This document shows positions 37,321-46,528 of a stretch of 64,000 nt of DNA, piece by piece. Every line of letters begins with the position of its first letter. The first letter of the stretch is position 1. The position numbers and the translations under genes were made by a program. Source of the DNA: Oribacterium sp. P6A1 (GTDB lineage Bacteria; Bacillota; Clostridia; Lachnospirales; Lachnospiraceae); NCBI RefSeq assembly GCF_000702885.1, contig NZ_JNKO01000010.1, forward strand, positions 43,206 to 107,205, read 5' to 3'. The notes beneath the pieces were generated by a model. The model did not search any database. It had not been told where the DNA came from and was given only the letters and a program-made list of their open reading frames with translations.

Positions 37321-37447
37321 AGTACCCCCCTCTATTCCTACTGTTACCTGTAATAACTCCGGACCCCTCTTAACTTTGGAAATCCGATTTATTATTATTT
37401 CTGTTCATTACCCGAAAACCGACGTAACAGATATCCATACAGCTGAT

Positions 37448-40400
37448 CTACACTAATGTATCATTACTATTCTTCAATTCATTTTTATTCTTGTACATTC
37501 TTCTGTCTGCACGATTGAAGACATCTGCAACACAAAAGTCTTTATCATTTTTAAACCTTGACATACCGCAGGCTATGACTATTCCATCATTAAACAATGC
37601 CTCTTCATTGTGAGCCGCTATTACGGCAAGCAGCCGTTCAATATCTTCATAGTCCTTTCCCTGGGAAACAGCAACAAACTCATCGCCTCCGACACGAAAG
37701 ACCTCACTATTCCTGAATGTCCTGCAAATGATATTGCATGCCTCACAAATGCACTCATCTCCTACACGATGGCCCTTGGTATCATTGATCTTTTTGAGAT
37801 CATTCATATCCAGTATGGTAATTGCAAAATCAGGCTGCCTTTTATCTATGATCATGTGATTCATTATAGATTCCTTTTCCTGATATGCATTCTTATTCTT
37901 TATACCGGTAAGCGCATCTATCTGAGCCTTGTTCTGGAACTGTGCAAGTCGTTCCAGATACTCACGCTTGATACGCATGGCATCGGTAACGTCCTGACAC
38001 ATACCTAAAAGACATTGTCTTCCTGTGTTATCAACAAACTTAAGTTTTGTAGTCTGAAAGTTTTGAGGGTTTCCTGCAGCATCCGGCACATCTTCAAAGA
38101 ATATATAGGGTTTGTCCATTGATAATGCTTTTTTATCATCTTCTACAAAATGCCTCGCTGTATTCTCATCAAAAATTTCATAGTCTGTTAATCCTACAAC
38201 CTCCTCCGGAGTAGCTTTATGTGCATAATCTGCAAAAGCCTGATTACATGCCAGATATACACCTGTGGTTACATCCTTTGAAAATGTCATGGCCGGCATG
38301 TTTTTCAAAAGAGCCGCCACCGATTCCTTCAGTTCGGTAATCTTTTTGTTTGCATCTGTTTCCTGTCTGAAACGTGTATTGTCCTGATGAAGTTTTGCTC
38401 GCTTTCCGTTAATTCTGTACAGTTCTTTGCATGACTGATCTGCAACAGGGTTTATAATCACATCCGACGTTGAAAGTACGGCTATCATGACTGCAGCAAC
38501 ACCGTTTACAGGATTTACAGCAACCCTCCATATAAACAATTGAATCATTTTACCGTCAATTGATATGTCATCAATTATCACTCTTTTACCATCTGCGGCG
38601 ACCTTCAGAACAGCCTTCATGGAATAAGCTCCGGGCCTGTCCATAAGTTTAGAAGTATCAAATTTCAATTTCCCGTAAGTATCCGGAAAATTCTCTTTGA
38701 AAAACTTTTTAAAAACAACATTGGCTCTTACAACCGAGGCAAACTGATCTTTACATTCCATCATGATCATAGGCCATGTATCAAAATAGTTTCTAAGCTT
38801 ATCGTCATCGGTATTGGTGACAGAAAGGTTATAGAAATTGACTTTTCCGAGCTTGGAATAATAATCAGTCTCAAGAGGATTTTCAAATCCGATCTGAATA
38901 CCTTTTGCATTTCTGTCAATGATTTCCGCAAGTGAAACAGGCTTACAGAAATAGTAGCCCTGAAGCATGGTACACCCTATATCCTTAAGGAATTCGGCCT
39001 GTTCTGTTGTTTCAACTCCCTCAGCAACAGTATTCATACCAAGTGACATAGCCATCCTTACTATCTCCGTCAGAATGATCTTCGCCCTCTCACCATCATC
39101 AAGCTGACGAACAAAAAGCATATCTATCTTAATGAGATCAAAAGGTATCTTATGCAGTATCACAGGAGATGAATATCCGCTGCCGTAATCATCCATCCAA
39201 ACATCGAAGCCCAGATCTTTAAAACGCTTTATTTCATTGATCATATAATCGATGTCATCCGCCACGATGCTTTCCGTTATCTCTATGACAAGCCTGTCAC
39301 GCGCAATCCCTGATGCATCCACTCGCTTTCTGATTTCTTCAACGATATCGCAGGTATAAAAGTCTGAACGGGATAAATTGACCGATATGGGAACCACATA
39401 GAGACCGCTTTCTGCCTGCTCTTTCATTTTCTTAAGAACAACATCTACCACATAAAGATCCAGCTTATAGATGGTATTTGATTCCTCCAGAGCAGGTATG
39501 AAGGCTGCAGGGCTGAAAAATCCCTTCTTTGGATCTATCCATCTCGCAAGAGCTTCTTCATGACATACTTTTCCGTTTGCGGTTCTTATGATAGGCTGAT
39601 AAAAAACTTTAATCCAATCTTCTGAAATGGCCTTGTCAATATTTTCAGCCACATACTGTCTTTCTTCAATTTCAGTCATCATCTTAGGGTTGAATATATA
39701 GATATTGGAAATATAATTCTTTCTTCCTGAATCACAGGCTATTTTCGCTCTGTCGCATGCTCCGCTTATGCTTATACTCTCATCTTCGTAATAGTAGATA
39801 CCTATCCGAAGGGTCATGCCGTTTTCATTATCCAATCCGAATTTTGATTTTATCAGTTTTTCTGCTGAATTTTCAGCATTTTCATCATCGGTATATACAC
39901 AGAAATGATCGGCACTGAACCTGCTGCAGTTTTCATGACTGAACAGCTCGATAACCTTATTTGCAAAGGATTTTAAATACTTGTCACCTTCTTCGATACC
40001 ATACTTCTGGTTATAAACCTTTAATCCGTTGAAATCCATGAATAGAATAACCGGAGTTCTACCGTTTTTACGCATCTCTCTGCATCCGGCTTCCGCAAGC
40101 TCAAAGAAATATGACATGGAAGGAAGACCGGTCAGATAGTCATGACCGATCTTTATGTTGATACTTCTTTCAGTCAGCTGATTCTTTAATGCATTCAGCA
40201 GACCGTCTTTTTCATTTTTTCCATCATCCACATAGGCCCCCTGATCTGTATACCAGACAAAGGCAAGCCTTACACCATTCTCTTTTTCAATATGTCTGCC
40301 GTAAGAATGGATGATCCTGTACTCACCGTCCCTTTTGCTGCGGTAGATAACATCATATACTCCGCCCTCAGTGGCAAACCGATAGGCTGCATCCCCCAAA

Positions 40401-40618
40401 GACGAAAGATCATCAGGATGTGTATCTTTATACATATTATTATCCATCAGTTCATATACTTCAGTTTTTTTCATATCCTTATAGCCAAAAAGTTCTATAA
40501 AACCTTTGGATAAAGCTATGGTAATCACTCTTTTGTTTATGAACTGATAAACGGCGAAGGGCACATCGCTGCTTTCCAGAAATGCCAACTCTTCTTCACT
40601 ATATCTATACTTATCCAA
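37448..40618 (-). CDS. Multi-domain c-di-GMP protein: PAS, degenerate GGDEF, EAL, PAS, intact GGDEF
   Basis: The protein of about 1056 residues has a PAS-like region (15-120), a GGDEF-fold domain (about 160-310) whose active loop reads RFSADHF, an EAL phosphodiesterase domain (about 325-570), a central PAS-like region with CSKELYRING-type helices, a further PAS (about 775-890) and a C-terminal GGDEF domain (about 895-1050). The EAL domain has HEEALARW and DDYGSGYSS. The last GGDEF has an intact RVGGDEFVAV. It could both make and break c-di-GMP. The start is taken as TTG at 40618, 7 bases after AGGAGG; a GTG at 40624 is too close to that site. Monocistronic. Confidence 0.9.
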   Translation of the reverse strand: MDKYRYSEEELAFLESSDVPFAVYQFINKRVITIALSKGFIELFGYKDMKKTEVYELMDNNMYKDTHPDDLSSLGDAAYRFATEGGVYDVIYRSKRDGEYRIIHSYGRHIEKENGVRLAFVWYTDQGAYVDDGKNEKDGLLNALKNQLTERSINIKIGHDYLTGLPSMSYFFELAEAGCREMRKNGRTPVILFMDFNGLKVYNQKYGIEEGDKYLKSFANKVIELFSHENCSRFSADHFCVYTDDENAENSAEKLIKSKFGLDNENGMTLRIGIYYYEDESISISGACDRAKIACDSGRKNYISNIYIFNPKMMTEIEERQYVAENIDKAISEDWIKVFYQPIIRTANGKVCHEEALARWIDPKKGFFSPAAFIPALEESNTIYKLDLYVVDVVLKKMKEQAESGLYVVPISVNLSRSDFYTCDIVEEIRKRVDASGIARDRLVIEITESIVADDIDYMINEIKRFKDLGFDVWMDDYGSGYSSPVILHKIPFDLIKIDMLFVRQLDDGERAKIILTEIVRMAMSLGMNTVAEGVETTEQAEFLKDIGCTMLQGYYFCKPVSLAEIIDRNAKGIQIGFENPLETDYYSKLGKVNFYNLSVTNTDDDKLRNYFDTWPMIMMECKDQFASVVRANVVFKKFFKENFPDTYGKLKFDTSKLMDRPGAYSMKAVLKVAADGKRVIIDDISIDGKMIQLFIWRVAVNPVNGVAAVMIAVLSTSDVIINPVADQSCKELYRINGKRAKLHQDNTRFRQETDANKKITELKESVAALLKNMPAMTFSKDVTTGVYLACNQAFADYAHKATPEEVVGLTDYEIFDENTARHFVEDDKKALSMDKPYIFFEDVPDAAGNPQNFQTTKLKFVDNTGRQCLLGMCQDVTDAMRIKREYLERLAQFQNKAQIDALTGIKNKNAYQEKESIMNHMIIDKRQPDFAITILDMNDLKKINDTKGHRVGDECICEACNIICRTFRNSEVFRVGGDEFVAVSQGKDYEDIERLLAVIAAHNEEALFNDGIVIACGMSRFKNDKDFCVADVFNRADRRMYKNKNELKNSNDTLV

Positions 40619-40710
40619 GAGCACACCTCCTGTGAGATTTATGCATACATATATTTTTATCGTATATTTTTTAGTGATTCATAAGTCTTCAGGCATCAGG
40701 AATTTAATTC

Positions 40711-41277
40711 TTACCGCTTTATCAAATTTTGTATTCTTTTTATTTCAGCGCTCAAAATGTTATTAACATCAGCTCCGTATATATCAAGTCCGGTTGCTTT
40801 TATCAGTTCCACCTCACTGATACCGTAGAAATTCTGTGCAAGAGCCTTAATATATCCAAATCCGAACTCCTCAGGAACATAATTGCCCCCGGCAGTCATG
40901 ATGTAATATAGTTTATCTGCTTTGCAAAGTCCTTTGGGAACTCCTTCAGTTGTATACTCAAATGTAACCCCCAGAACATTGATATGCTCTATGTACTGTT
41001 TAAGGGATGCCGGAAAAGACAGATCCCAGTAAGGAGCAGCTATAACTATAGTATCAGCAGCTGCAAATTGTCTTGCCATAGCGAATGATTCATCATCAAA
41101 TCTCTCTTCCGCCATCAGATTATCCCTGTTTTTAAGAAATGCTTCATCTGTCTTAGGAAACTTCACATCTTCCAATCTGATTTCTTCATAATTATCCGCA
41201 ATCATTTCAAGCAAAGTCTCAGCAAGATGTTTTGTCCTTGATTCACCACGTACACATGCATTTACGAATAAAACCAT
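40711..41277 (-). CDS. NAD(P)H-dependent FMN oxidoreductase (flavodoxin-like fold)
   Basis: The 188-residue protein has the flavodoxin-like fold of azoreductase/quinone-reductase type proteins. LFVNACVRGESRTKHLAETL at the N-terminus binds the FMN phosphate, TIVIAAPYWDLSFPASLKQY near 78 is the family's central signature, and IMTAGGNY near 125 lies near the flavin ring. Such enzymes reduce quinones, azo compounds or nitro groups. A strong AAAAGGAG precedes the ATG. The zinc-ribbon gene lies 13 bases upstream, so the two are co-transcribed. Confidence 0.9.
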   Translation of the reverse strand: MVLFVNACVRGESRTKHLAETLLEMIADNYEEIRLEDVKFPKTDEAFLKNRDNLMAEERFDDESFAMARQFAAADTIVIAAPYWDLSFPASLKQYIEHINVLGVTFEYTTEGVPKGLCKADKLYYIMTAGGNYVPEEFGFGYIKALAQNFYGISEVELIKATGLDIYGADVNNILSAEIKRIQNLIKR

Positions 41278-41289
41278 CCTGCACTCCTT

Positions 41290-41610
41290 TTATTTAAGTG
41301 CTCCGCCGCAATTCGGGCAGAAATTGCTTCCGCTGTTTGGAGTTCCGCAATACGGACAGAACTTAGGAGTACGTGTGCCCAAAACCTGTTGAGCTGATTC
41401 AAGGAGAGCTTTACGTTTCTGTTCATCCTCCCGGATCATTTTCTGTGCTTCTTCCTCAGCGCGTTTACGCTCTTCAGGTGTCATTTTGGCCAATGTTTCC
41501 TGAGCCACTCTTTGTGCTTCCTCAAGCTTTTTTGCAAGTTGTTCAGGTGTAAGAGCCTTTGCAGCATTTAACTTCGCCATCGCTTCTTCGTAATTAAAGT
41601 TTTCTTCCAT
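41290..41610 (-). CDS. Zinc-ribbon protein with charged helical N-terminus
   Basis: This 106-residue protein has a long Glu/Lys/Ala-rich helical region (about 5-80, probably coiled coil: LAKKLEEAQRVAQETLAKM, PEERKRAEEEAQKM) and a C-terminal zinc ribbon (FCPYCGTPNSGSNFCPNCGG) with two CxxC pairs. Function unknown; such ribbons often mediate protein contacts. ATG at 41610 is preferred over 41616 because AGGAGG is then 6 bases away. It heads a two-gene unit with the FMN oxidoreductase. Confidence 0.82.
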   Translation of the reverse strand: MEENFNYEEAMAKLNAAKALTPEQLAKKLEEAQRVAQETLAKMTPEERKRAEEEAQKMIREDEQKRKALLESAQQVLGTRTPKFCPYCGTPNSGSNFCPNCGGALK

Positions 41611-41711
41611 CTCCATCCTCCTAATCTATAATCCCGTATTTTTCGCACTGTATTTCTTTCACACAGATGCAGACTCTAACAGGCTATTTTATATTCCATA
41701 TCAAGCAACAT

Positions 41712-43604
41712 TTATTCATCAAATCCGATATACAGGCTTTCTTCAGAACCTGTATGGAAATGTACTATTTCTGTTGATCCGTCGTCTTTGACCAGAGTAG
41801 CAGTCAGGATATCATCACTGTAAAAACCGCCATCGTAGGAAAGAGACTCGATCCAGCCATCACGGCAGAAGAATCCATTTGTATTTACTATGCGTTCTTC
41901 TATTCCTGCGTTCCTGTCGGCCTCATAATTTGTGGTAAGAAGTTCGCGTCCATTTATTCTCACACTTAACACATCGTCATCAAAATACAATACAACGTCA
42001 GCAAGTCGTCCTTCGCCGACATAATCATCTCCTGTAAGAGACTGTGTCCAGTAATACGGCTCCTCCCTTGCAGCTCCATCATTGTTTGATGAGCTGCTTT
42101 CTTTTCCGGGTATGGACTTCGAGGCATTTTTCTTCCAGATTTCCGCACGCTTAACAGCTGATGCAGGAGCATTGACACTGCACCCCTCAGGGAAGCTTGG
42201 ATTTTTCTCATCCTGTCCGTAGTAATCGGCTACAGCTCCGGTAAACTCAGCAGACTTAAGTCCGGAGCAATTAACGAAAGCATTTGGTCCGATACTGCTT
42301 ATGCCGCTTCCGAAGGTAACCCCGGTAATGCCGGTACATCCGGTAAATGCGTATTTCCCAACATAATTAAGACCATCCGGGAATACCAGTTCTCCCGTAA
42401 GCCCCTCACATGAAGAAAATGCGCCATCCTTGATATGTGTAAGTGTTTCAGGGAATCCGGCTATGGAAGTAAATCCCTTGCAGCTCATAAATGCTGAATT
42501 ACCGATTGAGATAAGTCCAGAAGGAAGCTTTAAGGAACCGGTAAATGCTGTAGCTCCGAAAGCATGGTCGCCGATTACAAGCAGCGAATCAGGCAGCTCA
42601 AGTTCCCCTGTAAGACTCTTACAGCCACGGAATGTGCCGGAGCAGATATATTTGATTCCTGCCGGAAGCTTCAAAGATGTGATACACTCATCGCCTTCAA
42701 ACGCATTGTTCTCCATCAGCTTCAGGCTGTCCGGAAGCACCACAGCTCCGGTGAGCTTTCTGCAATAGGATAATCCGCCGTTTCCGATATGTTCGAGACC
42801 CTTGGGCAGAGTTAATGTTCCGTCAAAGCCGCAGCCTAAGAACGCATGGTAATCGATATCCTTAACACTGTCGGGAATAACAAGATCACCACTGAAGTTC
42901 TCACAACCGTTAAAGCAGGCATACTCAATCTTTTCAATCGAGGACGGCAGCTTCAATTTTCCGTCAAAACCGCATTGGCTGAAAGCCCAGTCTCCCATAG
43001 AAGTCACGGAATCGGGAATGATAAGATCACCTTTTATTTTCCCGGCACTTATAAACGCGCATCTTCCGATGGTTTCGAGGCCTTCAGGCAGTTCCAGAGT
43101 ACCTTCCGCATTTTCAAAGTCCGAGAATGCTTCCGGTCCGATCTCCTTCAAAGACTTCGACAGTCTTATACCGGTAAAGCCCTTGCAGCGTGTGAATGCA
43201 TAGCCTCCCACTTTCTCCACCGAATCCGGGATCGTAAGCACGCCGGTCAGCTCTTCACAGCCGTAAAACGCGAAATCTCCTATGGTTTTCAGGGTATCAG
43301 GCAGCACAAGTTTACCCTTCAGATTATGGTTTGAATAAAAGGCATTATTCGCAATGGAGGTAATACCCTCGCCGATGATCAGATTATTGATCTTAAAATC
43401 CGACCACATGAATTTCTCCGCCACCATTTCTCCGGTGCCCGAAACAGTGAGAGTCTTCGTTGATTTATCGTAAGTCCAGGTTATATTCTCACCGCAGGTA
43501 CCTGTAATACCTTTGGTTTTTTCACCACCTTCGTCATTCGATCCGCATCCCAATATTCCAAACATGATCACAATCCCCAGCATAATAACCAATAATCGTT
43601 TCAT
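41712..43604 (-). CDS. BspA-type leucine-rich-repeat lipoprotein
   Basis: The 630-residue surface protein has a lipoprotein signal ending in GILGC (Cys near 20), an entry segment with ITWTYDKSTKTLTVSGTGEM near 43, and about 15-17 LRR_5 repeats of 22-24 residues (LPDTLKTIGDFAFYGC-like units) from about 75 to 455. A C-terminal region of about 150 residues follows, starting with a Lys/Ser-rich linker, then a beta-rich domain of unknown type. BspA-like proteins mediate adhesion and surface contacts. The highly regular repeats can vary in number by recombination. AAGGAAC lies about 11 bases before the ATG. Confidence 0.92.
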   Translation of the reverse strand: MKRLLVIMLGIVIMFGILGCGSNDEGGEKTKGITGTCGENITWTYDKSTKTLTVSGTGEMVAEKFMWSDFKINNLIIGEGITSIANNAFYSNHNLKGKLVLPDTLKTIGDFAFYGCEELTGVLTIPDSVEKVGGYAFTRCKGFTGIRLSKSLKEIGPEAFSDFENAEGTLELPEGLETIGRCAFISAGKIKGDLIIPDSVTSMGDWAFSQCGFDGKLKLPSSIEKIEYACFNGCENFSGDLVIPDSVKDIDYHAFLGCGFDGTLTLPKGLEHIGNGGLSYCRKLTGAVVLPDSLKLMENNAFEGDECITSLKLPAGIKYICSGTFRGCKSLTGELELPDSLLVIGDHAFGATAFTGSLKLPSGLISIGNSAFMSCKGFTSIAGFPETLTHIKDGAFSSCEGLTGELVFPDGLNYVGKYAFTGCTGITGVTFGSGISSIGPNAFVNCSGLKSAEFTGAVADYYGQDEKNPSFPEGCSVNAPASAVKRAEIWKKNASKSIPGKESSSSNNDGAAREEPYYWTQSLTGDDYVGEGRLADVVLYFDDDVLSVRINGRELLTTNYEADRNAGIEERIVNTNGFFCRDGWIESLSYDGGFYSDDILTATLVKDDGSTEIVHFHTGSEESLYIGFDE

Positions 43605-43774
43605 CAGTCATCGTTCCTTTCTTTTTCAAGAAACATCATTAAAATTCACTTTGATATCATTCTCCGGGCCTTCAGAAACTGTACATAATCAACAATACAA
43701 ATTTATTATATCACCTGAAGATAACTTTAAGGGCAAAAATAAAGACAAACGGCGGCATTAAACATAACCCTTTA

Positions 43775-43802
43775 TTGACACATTTGCACAACGCAGTAAA
43801 AT
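43775..43802 (+). promoter_or_regulatory. Strong sigma-70-type promoter of a micro-ORF/hairpin unit
   Basis: A perfect -35 TTGACA (43775-43780) and TAAAAT (43797-43802, 5 of 6 matches to TATAAT) are separated by 16 bases. Nothing but the 8-codon ORF and hairpin at 43837-43923 lies downstream on this strand, so it should produce a short transcript of about 120 nt. Confidence 0.75.
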
Positions 43803-43836
43803 AAAACTAATTTTTATTGTTCATAAAGGAGATATT

Positions 43837-43863
43837 ATGTTTGAAATCAAAGGTAACTTATAA
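43837..43863 (+). CDS. Eight-codon micro-ORF or truncated gene start
   Basis: ATG at 43837 follows a textbook AAAGGAG site (6 bases spacing) and encodes only MFEIKGNL before TAA. The strong -35/-10 promoter upstream and terminator-like hairpin downstream make a complete short transcription unit. It may be the 5' relic of a deleted gene, a leader peptide, or the translated part of a small RNA. No function can be read from eight residues. Confidence 0.5.
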   Translation: MFEIKGNL

Positions 43864-43867
43864 AAAC

Positions 43868-43931
43868 CCCCGGCTCGATGATGATATGCTGCCCTAAGGC
43901 AGTACACCATCATCGAGCTGGGGTACTTTTT
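43868..43931 (+). terminator. Long 16-bp stem hairpin followed by T5
   Basis: CCCCGGCTCGATGATG (43868-43883) pairs with CATCATCGAGCTGGGG (43908-43923), one G-T pair. An upper stem CTGCC/GGCAG with a CTAA loop closes it. TTTTT follows at 43927-43931. It begins 5 bases after the micro-ORF stop. It is far longer than the other terminators in the window and may be an RNA end structure. Confidence 0.75.
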
Positions 43932-43933
43932 GT

Positions 43934-43952
43934 ATATGGAAGACTTCCATAT
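43934..43952. repeat. 9-bp perfect palindrome
   Basis: ATATGGAAG and CTTCCATAT flank a single A directly after the T tract of the long hairpin. It could be an operator or the end of a recombined segment. Confidence 0.45.
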
Positions 43953-43974
43953 GTCATAATCCGCTCATCGTAAT

Positions 43975-44562
43975 CTATAGAATATTCCCCTTCTTTATAT
44001 TCTTCTGCAATATTTTATCGGTTACTTCTTCATAAAGCTTTACTGAACCAAGCTTTGTTTTTCTCTGCCGACCATAAACCTTATCAGCTGTAGCCTTATG
44101 TTCTCTCCAATCTCCGCCATCATTACTTTCATTTAGTAGCAGAGGCTGCAGATTATCCATGGCATGAGCAAATCGTGACTCCGGTGTTTCATAGGCTTCA
44201 AACTCGTCAAATAATGAAATAAGTTCCTTTTTCTGGTCTTCGGGCAGAATAGAAAATATTCGTTCCTTAGCCTTATCTTCCCTCTCCTTCTGAGTCTTGA
44301 GACCTTCTTCATCATAAGCGTAGGTATCACCTGCATCTATTTCCACAACATCGTGGATAAGGCACATAATCATGGTCTTTGCTATGTCAATAGGTTCATT
44401 AGAGTACTCTTTCAGCAGATATGCCATGAGAGCCATATGCCAGGCATGTTCTGCATCATTTTCTTTTCGACCATTTCCTGACAGGCTGGTCTGTCGGAAA
44501 ATATTCTTTTCCTTATCGATTTCCAAAGTAAAATCAAGCTGTTTTTTTAAACGTTCATCCAT
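43975..44562 (-). CDS. HD-domain hydrolase (YfbR/HDDC2-like, probable 5'-deoxynucleotidase)
   Basis: The 195-residue protein shows the HD pattern HAWHMALMAYLLKEY near residue 39, CLIHDVVEIDAGDTYAYD near 67 (HD and the downstream Asp) and FAHAMDNLQPLLLN near 131. This matches the YfbR/HDDC2 group of deoxynucleoside 5'-monophosphatases. It would recycle or limit deoxynucleotides. GGGGGAT lies 6 bases before the ATG. It is monocistronic. Confidence 0.88.
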   Translation of the reverse strand: MDERLKKQLDFTLEIDKEKNIFRQTSLSGNGRKENDAEHAWHMALMAYLLKEYSNEPIDIAKTMIMCLIHDVVEIDAGDTYAYDEEGLKTQKEREDKAKERIFSILPEDQKKELISLFDEFEAYETPESRFAHAMDNLQPLLLNESNDGGDWREHKATADKVYGRQRKTKLGSVKLYEEVTDKILQKNIKKGNIL

Positions 44563-44704
44563 CGATTTATCCCCCTTTTATATGTTCCAATGATATAGTC
44601 ATCAAATGTTTTTATCAATGATAGTGTATTCAAAGCATTTCTGTCCATGACATTTCTGTAGCCCTGTCTAAAGTATATATCCGCCAATAAATCAATCATT
44701 TTGT

Positions 44705-45472
44705 CTAACGTGAAAGGGAAACCAGCGCGAATACCAATAACCAGCCTGCTATAATGATACCTAAAACCAGCTTAACGCCCACATCCGGTCTCAGGTCATA
44801 GAATTCCATTTTTCCAAAACCGATCAGAGACAAAAGGGCTCCGATTATGATAAGGATCAACGGAAGCATTATTGCACACAAAATAAGAAGGATAGCTCCT
44901 GCGAAAAATGCATCCAATCGCAAAAAATCACTGATCATTGAGCTATTCAAAAATCCCATTAGTAAAAAAATGCCTACTAATAAAAAGAGAATTCCTGCAA
45001 AACGAAACTGACGTCCTTCTTCCCAGTCCAAGAGTCTGTGATTCCATATCCCCGGACGATATTCAAAACCGTGATCCTTCAGATAATGTTCAATGATAGA
45101 AAGAAGCTTGTCCTCATCAAATCCGATATTAGCCCAATCCTTATGATCGACTCTTTTTCTCCAGCGCAAATTCTTCGCTGCAGAGAGCGAAAAAACAGTT
45201 CTGGTCTCCGTGGACATGGGTGGCTTATAAGAATCCCTATAAAGCCAGGTCTCTCCACCACAAAACGTTTTGTCTCTGCCAAGTACATATGTCACAGAAA
45301 AAGAACCGTTTCCTCTGCTGTCAGATCCTTCCGGGATTTGCTGCAGCTTCCAACCGGCAACAATTCTGTTTTTTCGAATAGTTACAATAAAGGGATATTC
45401 ATTTGAGTTTAGATCTCTTTGTATGGAATCTTTAAATTCTTTAAATTCTCTACTATTAATTCTTTTCTTCAT
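44705..45472 (-). CDS. Membrane protein of unknown function
   Basis: The 255-residue protein has a soluble N-terminal domain (about 1-155, with aromatic and charged residues such as KNRIVAGWKLQQIPEG and SVTYVLGRDKTFCGGETWLY) followed by three or four hydrophobic helices (about 158-255). I recognise no family. The ribosome binding site is weak (GAAG) and the exact start may be internal. It is divergent from the LexA-like repressor gene, with a 268-base intergenic region between them. Confidence 0.7.
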   Translation of the reverse strand: MKKRINSREFKEFKDSIQRDLNSNEYPFIVTIRKNRIVAGWKLQQIPEGSDSRGNGSFSVTYVLGRDKTFCGGETWLYRDSYKPPMSTETRTVFSLSAAKNLRWRKRVDHKDWANIGFDEDKLLSIIEHYLKDHGFEYRPGIWNHRLLDWEEGRQFRFAGILFLLVGIFLLMGFLNSSMISDFLRLDAFFAGAILLILCAIMLPLILIIIGALLSLIGFGKMEFYDLRPDVGVKLVLGIIIAGWLLVFALVSLSR

Positions 45473-45740
45473 GTATTACTTCGCACGTTATATAAATTAT
45501 GATTTGCAACATTCTGCATTTCTTTTATCATACCACATCTTTTACATTTCACTCGATATACATATACATCTCAGTGATCAAATTATAATGCATACTGATT
45601 CTATTTTACATTCAGTTTCTCCGGCATTTTTTCACAATTTCCACTATAGATTGATGTTTTTATTGAACCATGATATATTCAATACAATACAGACCCATAA
45701 AACTGTTGTAGTTAATATGAACAGAAATGAGGATAATACC

Positions 45741-46442
45741 ATGAATATCGGACAGGTCATCTCACAACACAGAAAAAAGAAAGGGATATCTCAGATAGAT
45801 TTATCTAAAGAGCTCCTGAAATATGACATCCATGTAGGTAATGCTGCCGTAAGTTCATGGGAAAAAGGAACGAACACCCCCACCGCTTCCCAGCTTCTGG
45901 CTCTCTGTCAGATTCTTGAAATCCATGATATCTACTCAGAATTCATCGGAGAAAATCCCATCGATCCATTCAGACACCTGAATGATGAAGGGATCTTAAA
46001 AGCATGCGAATACATCGAACTCCTGGAAGGTTCTGAAAAATACGGAAAAAGAAGTGCTGAGATTCTTCCTCTTGAAGGCCGTAAGATGAAGATAGCTCTT
46101 ACATCAGCTTCAGCCGGAACAGGTAATTTCCTTGATGATGAGAATTTTGAAGAACTGGAGATTTTTGACCCGGTCCCAAAGAAAGCTTCCTTCGGTGTAT
46201 ATCTCGATGGTGACAGCATGGAACCGGGATTTAAAAATGAACAGCTTATATGGATAGAGCAGACAGACACTCTCGAGTCCGGTGATCTGGGACTGTTCTT
46301 CCTTGACGGACTTACCTATTTTAAAAAATTTGTCAAAAAGAATTCCGGAATATTCCTGGTATCCTTAAACCCAAAGTATAAACCTATACCTGTCAGTGAA
46401 TACAGCACCTTCAGGATATTCGGAAGACTCGCTGTTAAATAA
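45741..46442 (+). CDS. LexA-like repressor: XRE helix-turn-helix plus S24 autopeptidase
   Basis: The 233-residue protein has an N-terminal XRE domain (about 3-60; HRKKKGISQIDLSKELLK, AVSSWEKGTNTP) and a C-terminal S24 peptidase domain. The cleavage site SASAGTGNF has Ala125-Gly126, the nucleophile is Ser159 in LDGDSMEPGF, and the general base is Lys195 or Lys196 in LTYFKKF. Such repressors cut themselves when RecA filaments form, derepressing their targets. ATG at 45741 follows AGGATA. It heads a run of DNA-damage genes (SRAP, UmuC, YolD-like), suggesting that it controls them. Confidence 0.92.
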   Translation: MNIGQVISQHRKKKGISQIDLSKELLKYDIHVGNAAVSSWEKGTNTPTASQLLALCQILEIHDIYSEFIGENPIDPFRHLNDEGILKACEYIELLEGSEKYGKRSAEILPLEGRKMKIALTSASAGTGNFLDDENFEELEIFDPVPKKASFGVYLDGDSMEPGFKNEQLIWIEQTDTLESGDLGLFFLDGLTYFKKFVKKNSGIFLVSLNPKYKPIPVSEYSTFRIFGRLAVK

Positions 46443-46528
46443 GACATGCTGACGATGTGAGTGTCACACAACTCACCATTCTCCCACATCACTCTCTTCA
46501 ACTTTCTTTAGAAATCCGAGGAACTGCC

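Noticed and set aside
43868..43952. Miniature transposable element
   Set aside because: The hairpin and palindrome have no visible target-site duplication, and I see no second copy in the window; an RNA unit fits better.
45270..45740. Long N-terminal extension of the LexA-like repressor
   Set aside because: It is antisense to another gene for part of its length and gives no recognisable domain; the XRE domain starts right at 45741.
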